Assembly (NCBI GenBank): GCA_024742875.1
Contig: JANSXP010000027.1
Span: 1-64,000, forward strand
Reading direction: 5' to 3'
Length of the DNA stretch: 64,000 bases
Source: Planctomycetaceae bacterium
Lineage (GTDB): Bacteria > Planctomycetota > Planctomycetia > Planctomycetales > Planctomycetaceae
Shown piece after piece: positions 16,868 through 25,745 of this stretch. The first letter of the stretch is position 1. Each line of letters starts with the position of its first letter. The translations under genes were made by a program, and so were the position numbers. The notes under the pieces were generated by a model. The model saw nothing but the letters and a program-made list of their open reading frames with translations. It made no database searches and was not told the origin of the DNA.

Positions 16868-19800
16868 TCACCGCTCGAAGGCGGGTGGCTGTGACTGCCC
16901 CGTCTGTCCTCCCACCTCGCGAAACAATGGTTCCAGCAGGGCCAGATCCTCAGAGTCAACGCTGGGCAACTCGGTAAAGGCGGCGTGCCAGGCCGCCTGA
17001 CTCTTCTCGGGCTGCCCGAGGTGATGGTAGCAGGCGGCAAGGCACAGCCAGTCAAAGACGGGCGTTGCGTTGTCTCGTCGATCGGCATTGCGTGCCAGTA
17101 CTTCGGCAGCCTCCGCGTACCGGCCGCAGCGATACAAACACCAGCCCAGCGTGTTTTCCGTATACGTCACGGCATCGGGAATCGACGTTCGAGCCAGTTC
17201 CACGGCCGCCTCACTGAGCTGCAGCGCCCGATCTGCGTCGCAGATTTCTGCCGGTCCGATGATGGAAAACCACGCGATGTAGTTGTTCGCCTGCAAACGC
17301 TGCGCGGCGGTGCTGTGCTCGCTGGCGAGCACATATTCATAATCAGCCGCGGCAGAAATCAGATCAGGCGGCTGCATCTGCTGCCAGATCAGGCCGCGAT
17401 AAAAGCGGTAAGTCAGCTCATCGGGATACATTTGCAGCAGCGTCGTCCATTCGTCGAGCGCTGCCTGCAGTTCGCCATGCTTTCTCAGAAACACGGCGCG
17501 GGTGACGCGGGGCCGCTGGGCGTTTGGATCGTCCAGCACGGCCTGATTGAGTTCCTGCAGCCGGCGTTCCCGCAACTCGTCAGCCGACTCCGGAAATTCG
17601 AACGGCCGTCCGGCCTGTGACACGGCCGGCGAAACAGTGGGGACTTTCGGCTGCGGCAGGACGCCCCAGGTGGACAGACTGGTGCCGCTGCCCTCTCGCC
17701 AGCCCAGCCCCAGTTGCTCCAGATGATTGTGAATTGCCGCCAGATCCCACACGTGAATGCTGTTCTCCCGTGTGCCCACGGCCAGGCAGGTTGAATCTGC
17801 AGAAAACGACATCGCGGCCGCCATTTCCGGGCCCACGGAACACAGAGGCTCACCAAATCGCGGCTTAAACTGCGCGAGCACCGAGAACCTGTCGGTGTCC
17901 AGCAGGCTGATTTGCGAGCGGGCCTGAACGGCCATCATAGTTCCGTCTGGAGAGAACGCCGTACGGCCAATCGACATCTCTCCCAGTTCAAATCTGCCCA
18001 CAACCTGCCAGTCCGCCGTGGACAGAAACGTCACTCGGCCCAGCGACGACAGCGCCAGCAGACGACCGTCCTGACTGAACTGCGGCCACACTCCAGGACT
18101 TCGCGACTCATGATGCGTGTGCAGCACGTCTCCGCTGTCAGCATCCCGAATGGTTGCAAACAGCGAGTGCTTTCCGCTGGAGACGACATAGCGGCGATCC
18201 GGGCTGACCGTCAGAAACCAGTGATCGGCAGCCAGTGGGATGGGGGTGTCCACATCCACCAAAGTGTCTGTATCCAGCCGGTGCATCTTCCCGTCCGCCG
18301 TCAGATAAACGACCGACTCATCCTCTCCGGCCACAGCCCCATCACACGGATACGTTGCCGTCATCCGACACGCGGCGACGGGCGCGGCATCGCTTTGCTG
18401 CAGCAGATCGGCGGTGGAAAAACAGACGGCTCCCCCAACACCTGTGACCAGCAGTCGGCGGCCATTGTTGACGAACCGGCAGCGTGTGTATTCCGACAGC
18501 GGCTGCAATCTCCGAATCAGCGTCGCGTCCGGCCAGTGATACAGAAACAGCCCGTCGTCTCCCACAAAGGCCAGCAGCTGCCCGGCGGGATGAAAATCCA
18601 GATCGTCCACATCGGCCACGCGACTGGTCTGAACGATCGAACGGCACACGCCGGAGGTATTGGTGTGATAGCGGCCAAATCCCTGGGCCGCGCCTTCAAA
18701 TCCCAGATGCCGTCCATCCGCACTGAATGCCGCGATCTGCCCGGGCACCCGACATAACTCCCTTCCAATGACCGGCTGCCAGATGCGGGAGGTGGTATCC
18801 CAGCCACTTGAGGCCAGCACCAGACCATCCGGACTGAACTCCACCACGCGGGCCTGAGACGTGTGACCTTTCAGTACCGTCAGAGGCTGATCGGGCTCCG
18901 ACAGATCCCAGACGTAAATGTTGTTGTCTCCGCTGGAGGCAGCCAGCAGCCGCCCATCCGGACTGAACTCCGCGTCGGTGGCTCGGGCCGATACGGCTAT
19001 CTTCATCTGCTTGTGTGAAGCCGCTTCCAGCACCATCAAGCAGCCACGGCCACCATCAACCACAAGCATCTCACCGTCGGGACTGAACGCAGCGTGCATG
19101 GTCTGTCCCGGGGGTGTCCACGTTCGCAGAAGTTCTGCGGACGGCAGGTCCAGCACGCGAACCTGCTTCAATGTGGCATACACAAATCGTGTGCAGTCCG
19201 CAGAGAAGGCGAAACAGCGGCCCCACTCCGGCAGTCGGGTGGGCACTTCTTCCAGCAAAAACTTCTGCTGCTGCTGATCCCACAGACTCATTGCGCAGCT
19301 GTCGTCTGCCAACGTGCCATGAATCACCACAAAGCGGTTGTCTTTGCTGATTCGCGTGTACGCCAGCGGGGCGGCCTGCCAGCGGCCGGGAATCTTTGTG
19401 ATCACCTCATCGACGTCCAGCGCACGCACAATCACACTGCCATCATCATCGACCAGCGCAATGCACGAAAGCGACGCATCAAAGCCCGACTTCTGGTGGA
19501 AAGTATTGGGCTGTTCCAGGCGGACGTGAATGTCTTTCTGCAGATCATCCAGTACCAGTCCGTGGATCGCGAGGTTTCTCAGGGACAGCCGATCCGCATC
19601 CGAGGGATCCAGCTGACGCAGCAGTTTGGAAGCCTGCTTGACCGCCGACATGGTCGCGAAGTGACGCCCGCTTTCAATCCCGCTGACTTCTGCGGTGGCC
19701 TGCGACAGATACGCATCAAACAGACTGCGTTTGGCCTTGCGGTTGGCCAGCACTTCGGCCTGACGGGCAGCCAGCACACGGCCAAGACTGTTGTTCAGGC

Positions 19801-21376
19801 TAAGGGCGGCGATTGAGGAACCGATGGCCAGCACCACAAGGAGCGACAGGACCAGTCCCGACAGCGCGGCGACCGTGGGCCGACGCCGACACCACAGAAT
19901 GAACCGCTCCTGCAGCGGTGTCCGACGTGCGACGATCGGCTTGCCATCCAGAAACCGCCGCAGATCAACGGCCATTTCCGCGGCGGTTGAATATCGCTGC
20001 GCAGGCTCAGTGCGGGTCGCTTTGCCGATGATCGTCTCGAGATCGCGGGGCAGGTCAGGGGCCAGACGACGAGCCGACGGCGGCGGACCGGACGTAATCA
20101 GCTGAATCAGAGAAACGCGATCCGGCGCAGAAAACGCGGGCCGCATGGTCACAAATTCATGCAGCGTCAGGCCCAAACTGTAGATGTCACAGCGGGCATT
20201 ATTAACGCCCTGAAATCGTTCGGGAGCCAGATAGCGAATGGTGCCCACCAGATCGCCGGTGTGTGTCAGCTCTTCGGGAGCGACCGTGTTTTCGGTCCCG
20301 GGAGACGAATCCTGAGCTTTGGCCAGTCCAAAGTCCGTCACCCAGATTTCGCCCTCCAGATCAATCATCAGATTGGCGGGTTTGACGTCGCGGTGAATGA
20401 CGCCGTGGCTGTGCGCATAATCGATCGCATCAGCGACAGACGCAATCAGCCTGGCGGCCCTGCGGTAGAACTCGCCGCGACGATTGCCGTGATCAGAAAC
20501 TGCCAGTGCCGTGGCCGACCCCAGGACCGGAGCGGTGTCGCCTGCTGCGACAGCGGACGTGTTGTCATTCACAACCTGATCCGGTCCGCTCATCATGGCT
20601 GCGTCACGCGAACGATCCTCCGGCTGATGTGTCAGAGCATGGGCAATGTGCTGGCTGTCCGCCAGTCGCCCGGAGGGGACTTGATCGGCAGCGGCTGGCA
20701 GCATGCCGTCACCGGCCGCCGAATTGCCGGCTGTCTCGGGGGTGGGGGGGCGAGCGTCCGCTGCCGCAGCATCCGCTCGGCCAGATGTCGCAGCGCCCTC
20801 CGGTTTGTCACCTGTCGCAGCGCGGCCAGCCTGACCGCGACCCGTGGGCCGCGACATTCGGCGTAACTCGTCCAGAACAGAATCCAGGCTCTGCCCGCGG
20901 ATAAACTGCATCGCCAGAAAATGGACGCCATCGGCTTCTCCCACGCCATACACCGGCACGATGTTGGTGTGGTGCAAAGCCGCCGAAATTCGTGCTTCAC
21001 GCTGAAAGCGTTTCACCAGCCGCTCATCGGACACACTTTGCCACGGCAGCACTTTAATCGCCACATGCCGTCCCAGCGACTCCTGGATGGCCTCGTAGAC
21101 GATCCCCATGCCGCCGCGACCAATCTCCCGGATAATCCGATAATCCCCCAGTCGCTGCAGTGTGCGTCCGTCCCGCGTGACGCGCGGCTGCTCGGGTGCC
21201 GTGGACTCCACCTGCTCCATCATGGCGACGGCTGGGAACAGCTCACGGATCTCGTCTTCCAGCTCCGGATGGCGACTGACGAACTCGCTCAAAGACGGAT
21301 GCTCACCATTGCGCTTGCGCCGCAAAAATTCATCCATCAGCGGCCCCAGCACATCCTCTGAGGAATCACGTGCCAT
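16868..21376 (-). CDS. giant Ser/Thr protein kinase with transmembrane segment, WD40 repeats and TPR-like C-terminus
   Basis: 1502 residues. The kinase domain runs about 79-480: glycine loop GRGGMG (87-92), Lys108 in VAIKVL, HRD at 328-330 (VIHRDVKPANLMID), DFG at 348-350 and APE near 385. A low-complexity Ala/Gly/Asp-rich insert of about 120 residues (177-297) separates the N-lobe part from the HRD part. A transmembrane helix spans about 501-527. The outer part holds many WD40-like repeats (for example FSPDGRLLAASSGDNNIYVWDL, split here from longer repeats) up to about 1220, then helical repeats. A strong AGGAGG lies 10 nt before the ATG. The adjacent upstream ECF sigma factor gene (33 bp gap) is its likely signalling partner. 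Confidence 0.93.
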   Translation of the reverse strand: MARDSSEDVLGPLMDEFLRRKRNGEHPSLSEFVSRHPELEDEIRELFPAVAMMEQVESTAPEQPRVTRDGRTLQRLGDYRIIREIGRGGMGIVYEAIQESLGRHVAIKVLPWQSVSDERLVKRFQREARISAALHHTNIVPVYGVGEADGVHFLAMQFIRGQSLDSVLDELRRMSRPTGRGQAGRAATGDKPEGAATSGRADAAAADARPPTPETAGNSAAGDGMLPAAADQVPSGRLADSQHIAHALTHQPEDRSRDAAMMSGPDQVVNDNTSAVAAGDTAPVLGSATALAVSDHGNRRGEFYRRAARLIASVADAIDYAHSHGVIHRDVKPANLMIDLEGEIWVTDFGLAKAQDSSPGTENTVAPEELTHTGDLVGTIRYLAPERFQGVNNARCDIYSLGLTLHEFVTMRPAFSAPDRVSLIQLITSGPPPSARRLAPDLPRDLETIIGKATRTEPAQRYSTAAEMAVDLRRFLDGKPIVARRTPLQERFILWCRRRPTVAALSGLVLSLLVVLAIGSSIAALSLNNSLGRVLAARQAEVLANRKAKRSLFDAYLSQATAEVSGIESGRHFATMSAVKQASKLLRQLDPSDADRLSLRNLAIHGLVLDDLQKDIHVRLEQPNTFHQKSGFDASLSCIALVDDDGSVIVRALDVDEVITKIPGRWQAAPLAYTRISKDNRFVVIHGTLADDSCAMSLWDQQQQKFLLEEVPTRLPEWGRCFAFSADCTRFVYATLKQVRVLDLPSAELLRTWTPPGQTMHAAFSPDGEMLVVDGGRGCLMVLEAASHKQMKIAVSARATDAEFSPDGRLLAASSGDNNIYVWDLSEPDQPLTVLKGHTSQARVVEFSPDGLVLASSGWDTTSRIWQPVIGRELCRVPGQIAAFSADGRHLGFEGAAQGFGRYHTNTSGVCRSIVQTSRVADVDDLDFHPAGQLLAFVGDDGLFLYHWPDATLIRRLQPLSEYTRCRFVNNGRRLLVTGVGGAVCFSTADLLQQSDAAPVAACRMTATYPCDGAVAGEDESVVYLTADGKMHRLDTDTLVDVDTPIPLAADHWFLTVSPDRRYVVSSGKHSLFATIRDADSGDVLHTHHESRSPGVWPQFSQDGRLLALSSLGRVTFLSTADWQVVGRFELGEMSIGRTAFSPDGTMMAVQARSQISLLDTDRFSVLAQFKPRFGEPLCSVGPEMAAAMSFSADSTCLAVGTRENSIHVWDLAAIHNHLEQLGLGWREGSGTSLSTWGVLPQPKVPTVSPAVSQAGRPFEFPESADELRERRLQELNQAVLDDPNAQRPRVTRAVFLRKHGELQAALDEWTTLLQMYPDELTYRFYRGLIWQQMQPPDLISAAADYEYVLASEHSTAAQRLQANNYIAWFSIIGPAEICDADRALQLSEAAVELARTSIPDAVTYTENTLGWCLYRCGRYAEAAEVLARNADRRDNATPVFDWLCLAACYHHLGQPEKSQAAWHAAFTELPSVDSEDLALLEPLFREVGGQTGQSQPPAFER

Positions 21377-21409
21377 CAGGCGCCGTCCTCCTGCTGGCTG
21401 ATCGCCGAC

Positions 21410-22018
21410 TCATGCGTTCTCCCCGGCATCAAGGGACTGCTTCAGGCGGCGAATCGCCCGAATGTAGCGTTTGTAGCTGGCCTGTTTTTCAATGCCGAGC
21501 ACTTCCGCGGATTCGGCGTTGTCCAGATGTTCGAAGTGCCGCAGGGCGAGAATTTCGCGGTCGACATCTTCCATGTCATTCAGTGCCTGCTGGATGCGAT
21601 GCCGCTGTTCGGCACGATTCATGGCATGACTGGGCGAAGAGAATCGGCCGACCAGCTGCGCGGCCAGTGCGGCGGAAGAGGCTTCCGGGCCAGCGGCCGC
21701 GTTGATGGACACTTCTCGTCCTGCATCACGTGCCTGTGTGCCCAGATGATAACGATGCGCCTGTGCGAGCTTCTGGCTGGTGAGAAATCTGAGCCAGACA
21801 AACGGACTGACATCCCGCTGCCGTTCGTACTCTTCAAAACGCCTCGAGGCCTCCAGGTAGGCGTCCTGAATCACGTCCGAAGCGTCCACCCTCCCATTGA
21901 GGCGTCGATCAAGGCGCAAATGGACCATTCGCCGCAGTCTCTCCCGGTGCTGCGCAAACAGCTCGCCGAGATCAGAGGGGCCTGTCGCCGCATCAGAAAA
22001 GTTGGAATCTGTGTTCAT
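21410..22018 (-). CDS. ECF-type RNA polymerase sigma factor (kinase-associated)
   Basis: 202 residues. Region 2 is at about 15-85 (RLRRMVHLRLDRRLNGRVDASDVIQDAYLEA, split over the helix 2.1-2.2, then SPFVWLRFLTSQKLAQAHR). Region 4 is at about 135-195 (VDREILALRHFEHLDNAESAE, then a helix-turn-helix KQASYKRYIRAIRRLKQ). The DASDVIQDAYLEA motif and the position directly upstream of a WD40 Ser/Thr kinase typify planctomycete sigma factors of the kinase-linked ECF type, which lack a classical anti-sigma gene. Probably it and the kinase are co-transcribed and the kinase controls its activity; that link is inferred from context. Confidence 0.9.
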   Translation of the reverse strand: MNTDSNFSDAATGPSDLGELFAQHRERLRRMVHLRLDRRLNGRVDASDVIQDAYLEASRRFEEYERQRDVSPFVWLRFLTSQKLAQAHRYHLGTQARDAGREVSINAAAGPEASSAALAAQLVGRFSSPSHAMNRAEQRHRIQQALNDMEDVDREILALRHFEHLDNAESAEVLGIEKQASYKRYIRAIRRLKQSLDAGENA

Positions 22019-22131
22019 CGCCGCACTTTCTGCCTGATGTACTGCGGTGCGATTTGCAGATCGTACAGCCGGATTCGTTTTTTGCCGACAGGACCGCGAA
22101 ATTCCACTTCAAAACAGCGCCCCCTCCGCCG

Positions 22132-23742
22132 TTAAGGCTCGATGCAGAGCAGTTCGGTCATGGTGTGAGCATACAGTCGCCCACCGGCGTACGTCACAGA
22201 CGCCAGCGTCCACGTTTCTCTGGCCGGACCCAGGTCGTTGATGGCGACGATGGCCTCCGGAGAAAGCTCGTCAATTTCTGAGTCGATCACGTAAACAGTC
22301 CCGGTGACGACCGGAAAAAACAGATAACGTCCCACGCGCGTCGGACTCGCGGCCGAGATATGCCCCCAGCCGGAGCCCTGGTGTCCCTTGTCGCCCACAG
22401 CGAATCCCTGCGCATTGCGGGGGTCGTTGCCGCGGTCAGCTTTTTTCCACAGCAGGACGTCCTGATCGCGTGACTGTTCCGACGCGATCAACTGAGCGGG
22501 CAGTTCCAGATACTCCACCCGCCCCGTCCGGGCATGCACACGCCCCAGATAGTGCACGTTGTGGGACAGAAACCAGTGCCAGTCGCCCACCACCAGATTG
22601 GCCTGGTTGGTGTTGGGGTGGCCTTTTCCGGCTTTCACAGAGAAATCCGTCTGGCGATTCCAGCGGGCCGCCTGCTCATCCCAGGTCCACGCGGTTGCGC
22701 CGGAATACAGCGGCTGCCGCCGCAGCACTTTGCCACTGCTGGTCTCCAGCACGACGTGTTCACCCAGTTGAAAGCCCATCGTCAGGTCTTCATTCCAGTG
22801 ACACGAGAAGGAAGGATCGTAGCGATCGAGCTGCGTACTCCACAGCGTCTGTCCGGCCGCCTCGCCAGAGACCACGGTCAGGCTCTGTCCGTAGGGGCGT
22901 TCCAGTGCGCCATGCGGTCCGCCCCGCGCGTGCGCGACGGCCCAGCGACCATCAGGAAGTTTGCCGGCCATCGGTGTGTTATGAATGGACGTGCCGACCT
23001 GCTCCCGCCACAGCACGTCTCCGGTGGCGGCATCGATACCATGAATGTACGTCCAGACTTCCTGTTCCTCGACGCCGTCGGGAACAGCCGTGCCTTTCGA
23101 ACGTTTTCCGGGCGCCGACCATTTTTGAATTTTTGCGCCCTGTTCTTTGTTGGCGACCTCCACATACAGAATCACTCCATCCGCCAGAATGGGCTCTGCC
23201 TGCCGGTTGTTGTGTTTAAAGCGCGGCGTCCAGCTGCGACTCCAGACCTTCTCTCCGGAAAACGTGCAGCAGCACATTGAGCCACAGCGGTTGAAAAACC
23301 AGACGTGACGGCCGTCGGTCACCGGCGCAAACACGGTGCCGTCCGTAAAGCCCCCCGCCAGAGAAATGAAGGCCTCTCCTGGCAGTTCCACCTGCCAAAG
23401 CTGCTCTCCGGTGAGGGCGTCAAAGCAAAAGCCAAGGACGTCCTCCACACCATTTTTCTGCTCTTCACGAGCGATCGGAACATGCGTGGTGACAAACAGG
23501 CGATTGCCCCAAATGACCGGGCTGCTCATCCCGGCTTCCGGGAGTTCGGCCCGCCAGAGAATGTTCTCTCCCCGCGAGGCGCTCCACGTCGTCGGCGGTG
23601 TTCCTTCGACTTGCCAGTTGCCCGCCGGACCTGCCGCCTGGGGCCAGTGATCCTGTGCGCCCGCACGAGAAGCCGTGATGAAAATCGACAGCAGCACCCC
23701 GGCCACCAGCAGGCAGTTTGTCAGTTGTCGACAGCGCCTCAT
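22132..23742 (-). CDS. exported PQQ-like beta-propeller protein
   Basis: 536 residues. A signal peptide (about 1-29, ending SRAGA) and the sequence [18 protein letters not shown] are followed by propeller blades with [28 protein letters not shown] and similar Trp-ended repeats. A predicted outer face rich in Trp and Gly is typical of planctomycete PQQ-like proteins (PF13360), here longer than the copy at 15577. Its start overlaps the stop of the EF-hand esterase gene (TAATG), so the two are translationally coupled and probably act together outside the cytoplasm. Confidence 0.85.
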   Translation of the reverse strand: MRRCRQLTNCLLVAGVLLSIFITASRAGAQDHWPQAAGPAGNWQVEGTPPTTWSASRGENILWRAELPEAGMSSPVIWGNRLFVTTHVPIAREEQKNGVEDVLGFCFDALTGEQLWQVELPGEAFISLAGGFTDGTVFAPVTDGRHVWFFNRCGSMCCCTFSGEKVWSRSWTPRFKHNNRQAEPILADGVILYVEVANKEQGAKIQKWSAPGKRSKGTAVPDGVEEQEVWTYIHGIDAATGDVLWREQVGTSIHNTPMAGKLPDGRWAVAHARGGPHGALERPYGQSLTVVSGEAAGQTLWSTQLDRYDPSFSCHWNEDLTMGFQLGEHVVLETSSGKVLRRQPLYSGATAWTWDEQAARWNRQTDFSVKAGKGHPNTNQANLVVGDWHWFLSHNVHYLGRVHARTGRVEYLELPAQLIASEQSRDQDVLLWKKADRGNDPRNAQGFAVGDKGHQGSGWGHISAASPTRVGRYLFFPVVTGTVYVIDSEIDELSPEAIVAINDLGPARETWTLASVTYAGGRLYAHTMTELLCIEP

Positions 23743-24851
23743 TATTCTCTCCCCTGGCCCTTGTCGGAGTCTGCCAGTGTTCGTTCAAAAAACTTCTGCA
23801 TAGCGGGCGCCGTACGTTTGGACGCCTGGCCAAAGACTCCGTGTCCGGCTCCCTCCACGCGAAGGTAGGTTACGTCGGCCTTTGCTGTTTTCAGGGCCTC
23901 AACAAAAGAGTCGCCCTGATGCACGGGCACCGTGCGATCGGCCGTCCCGTGAATCACCAGAAACGGCACGCCCGCTTTGGCGTACGTGATAGGTGCACAT
24001 TTTTTTGCCAAAGCGGTTGCCTGGTCGATATTGTCCGTGCCGAACAGCCGCTGCAGGCGACGTGGATCCGCTTCAGAACGGCCGTCCCAGTTCAGAAAAT
24101 CGGTCGGCGGAGCCGAGCACACAACCGCATTGACACTTCCGGAGAATTCCTGCCACGGGCCGTCACCATCCAGTCCGGCATCAGTCCCCGTCAGCCCCAG
24201 CATCGACACCAGGTGCGCGCCGGCCGAGTTGCCGTAAGCTCCGATCCGATCGGGGTCGACATGATATTTGTCTGCATGAGCCCGCAGCCAGCGGACAGCG
24301 TTGCGACAGTCTTCGATGCAGGCGGGAAATGAGGCTTCGTCGAGCAACCGATAATTGACCGACACACAGACGTACCCACGAGCCGCATACTGCAGCGGTA
24401 AGCTCCGCCACTGCCCGCTTCCTTTATCGCCAGAACGCCAGCCGCCACCGTGAATGAACACAATCGCTGCGCGCCGTGGTGTATCGGCGGTGAGCTCAGC
24501 AGCGGGATACGCGACATCAGCCTTCCATTTGTCGCTGTCGCCCTCTCGATAGGCCACATCTTTTTCCAGCGTCACACCTTCGGGAATCGACAGTCCCGGG
24601 CTGCGTCCGGTCCGCCTGGTGGAACGCTGCAGACGTTTGACCAGTTCTGCCAGCTCGTCGTCTTCCAGCTGCCCATCTTTGTTCACGTCAATGCGGTCAA
24701 AGTTTTTCAGCAGCTGATTCTTCGCCTCAGACTTCGCAATGACGCCATCCCGGTTGGCGTCGAAATTTCGTTTCAGGCCATCGACGCTGATTTGTCCGAA
24801 CGCCGCCTGGACGAAAAGCAGACTGATAAAGAAGGAAGTCATTCGCCGCAT
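23742..24851 (-). CDS. exported EF-hand / alpha-beta hydrolase (BD-FAE-like esterase) fusion
   Basis: 369 residues from the ATG at 24851, chosen because GGGGAG lies 6 nt upstream and [19 protein letters not shown] is a signal peptide; a start at 24896 is also open. Two calcium-type EF-hand loops follow the signal ([12 protein letters not shown] and [12 protein letters not shown]). The hydrolase domain has the oxyanion motif HGGGW, the nucleophile GNSAGA, an acid in HGTADRTVP and the histidine in GAGHGVF, all in the order of the esterase/lipase alpha-beta hydrolase family. The likely reaction is ester hydrolysis of a carbohydrate or xylan side group; the substrate is not shown. It is coupled to the PQQ-like gene downstream. 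Confidence 0.86.
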   Translation of the reverse strand: MRRMTSFFISLLFVQAAFGQISVDGLKRNFDANRDGVIAKSEAKNQLLKNFDRIDVNKDGQLEDDELAELVKRLQRSTRRTGRSPGLSIPEGVTLEKDVAYREGDSDKWKADVAYPAAELTADTPRRAAIVFIHGGGWRSGDKGSGQWRSLPLQYAARGYVCVSVNYRLLDEASFPACIEDCRNAVRWLRAHADKYHVDPDRIGAYGNSAGAHLVSMLGLTGTDAGLDGDGPWQEFSGSVNAVVCSAPPTDFLNWDGRSEADPRRLQRLFGTDNIDQATALAKKCAPITYAKAGVPFLVIHGTADRTVPVHQGDSFVEALKTAKADVTYLRVEGAGHGVFGQASKRTAPAMQKFFERTLADSDKGQGRE

Positions 24852-24932
24852 CGCCATCTCCCCGCAACCGATCGACATGGCAGCACAGCGCTGCACTTGT
24901 CTGTATAGCCTGATGTTGCAGGACGCGGTTGT

Positions 24933-25436
24933 CTATCGAGCCGCCAGATTTGTCGCGGTGGTCTGTCGCAGTTGTTTGGCGGCAGAGGCGGACGGCAAAC
25001 GTCGTTTGGAGAATCGACGTGACACGGCCGGAGAGAGCATGAGCAGACCGTAACCGCCCACGAGCAGGGCGATGTTAAGAAACGGCGTCGCGTGAACCAT
25101 CATGGAATAGTAGACGTCGCGACTGAGCAGCGTCCCTGCACCAAACCAGCCATCCAGCAGCAGTACACCTGCCAGCAGAACATTCCACGCTCTGCCACTG
25201 TTCTGCGATTCAAATCCGGTGGCTGCCATCGCAGCGAACACCCACGGCAGTGTCCCCAGCGCCCAGAGCAGACACGCACTGCGCACCGGACTGACGACAG
25301 CCATCACCAGCGCTGGCAGGCCGCCCAAAACGCAGAGCATCAAACTGAGACGACGACGACCGCGCCCACCTGGGGCCTCTTTGGAAGACGTATTGCCCGA
25401 CGTAGACGCACTGTACACAGTTTCAGTATTCCGCAT
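24933..25436 (-). CDS. small integral membrane protein, unknown
   Basis: 167 residues from the ATG at 25436 (MRNTETVYSASTSGN); a longer frame starting at 25610 is open, but its first 58 residues look non-coding. A Ser/Gly/Arg-rich cytoplasmic tail is followed by four hydrophobic helices (about 30-50, 55-75, 85-103 and 120-140), ending with a basic tail (RRFSKRRLPSASAAKQL). No family is recognised. It stands alone, divergent from the CHAT gene. Confidence 0.6.
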   Translation of the reverse strand: MRNTETVYSASTSGNTSSKEAPGGRGRRRLSLMLCVLGGLPALVMAVVSPVRSACLLWALGTLPWVFAAMAATGFESQNSGRAWNVLLAGVLLLDGWFGAGTLLSRDVYYSMMVHATPFLNIALLVGGYGLLMLSPAVSRRFSKRRLPSASAAKQLRQTTATNLAAR

Positions 25437-25745
25437 TGGCTTGTCCGCAGGACCGTAGGGAGGAAGCTGGTCGCCCAACCGGTCGCGAGAGAGGAGCAAC
25501 TGACGTGCCAGCCCAAACAAGGCTGTTTTGTGGCCGAAACGGCCGTGCAGGCCATCTGCCTGCCGCCTTTTTACTGCAGTTTGGTGCAGCCCCTCAGCGG
25601 CACCTGACACCAGCAGTATCCGCCGACGTCACGAAATCTGCGTTCGTCCGGAGAATTCGTGTCCGCCGATCCCCCGGCCTGCGTTTGTGAGAGTGAGCAA
25701 TTCCGCTTCAATACTGGATAAGACACTTCCGCGATCGGGCCGCCC
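25437..25745. other. divergent intergenic region upstream of the CHAT gene
   Basis: 309 bp between the start of the minus-strand membrane protein and the ATG of the CHAT/TPR gene; both promoters should lie here. I see no clear -35/-10 pair, operator or RNA structure. Confidence 0.35.
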
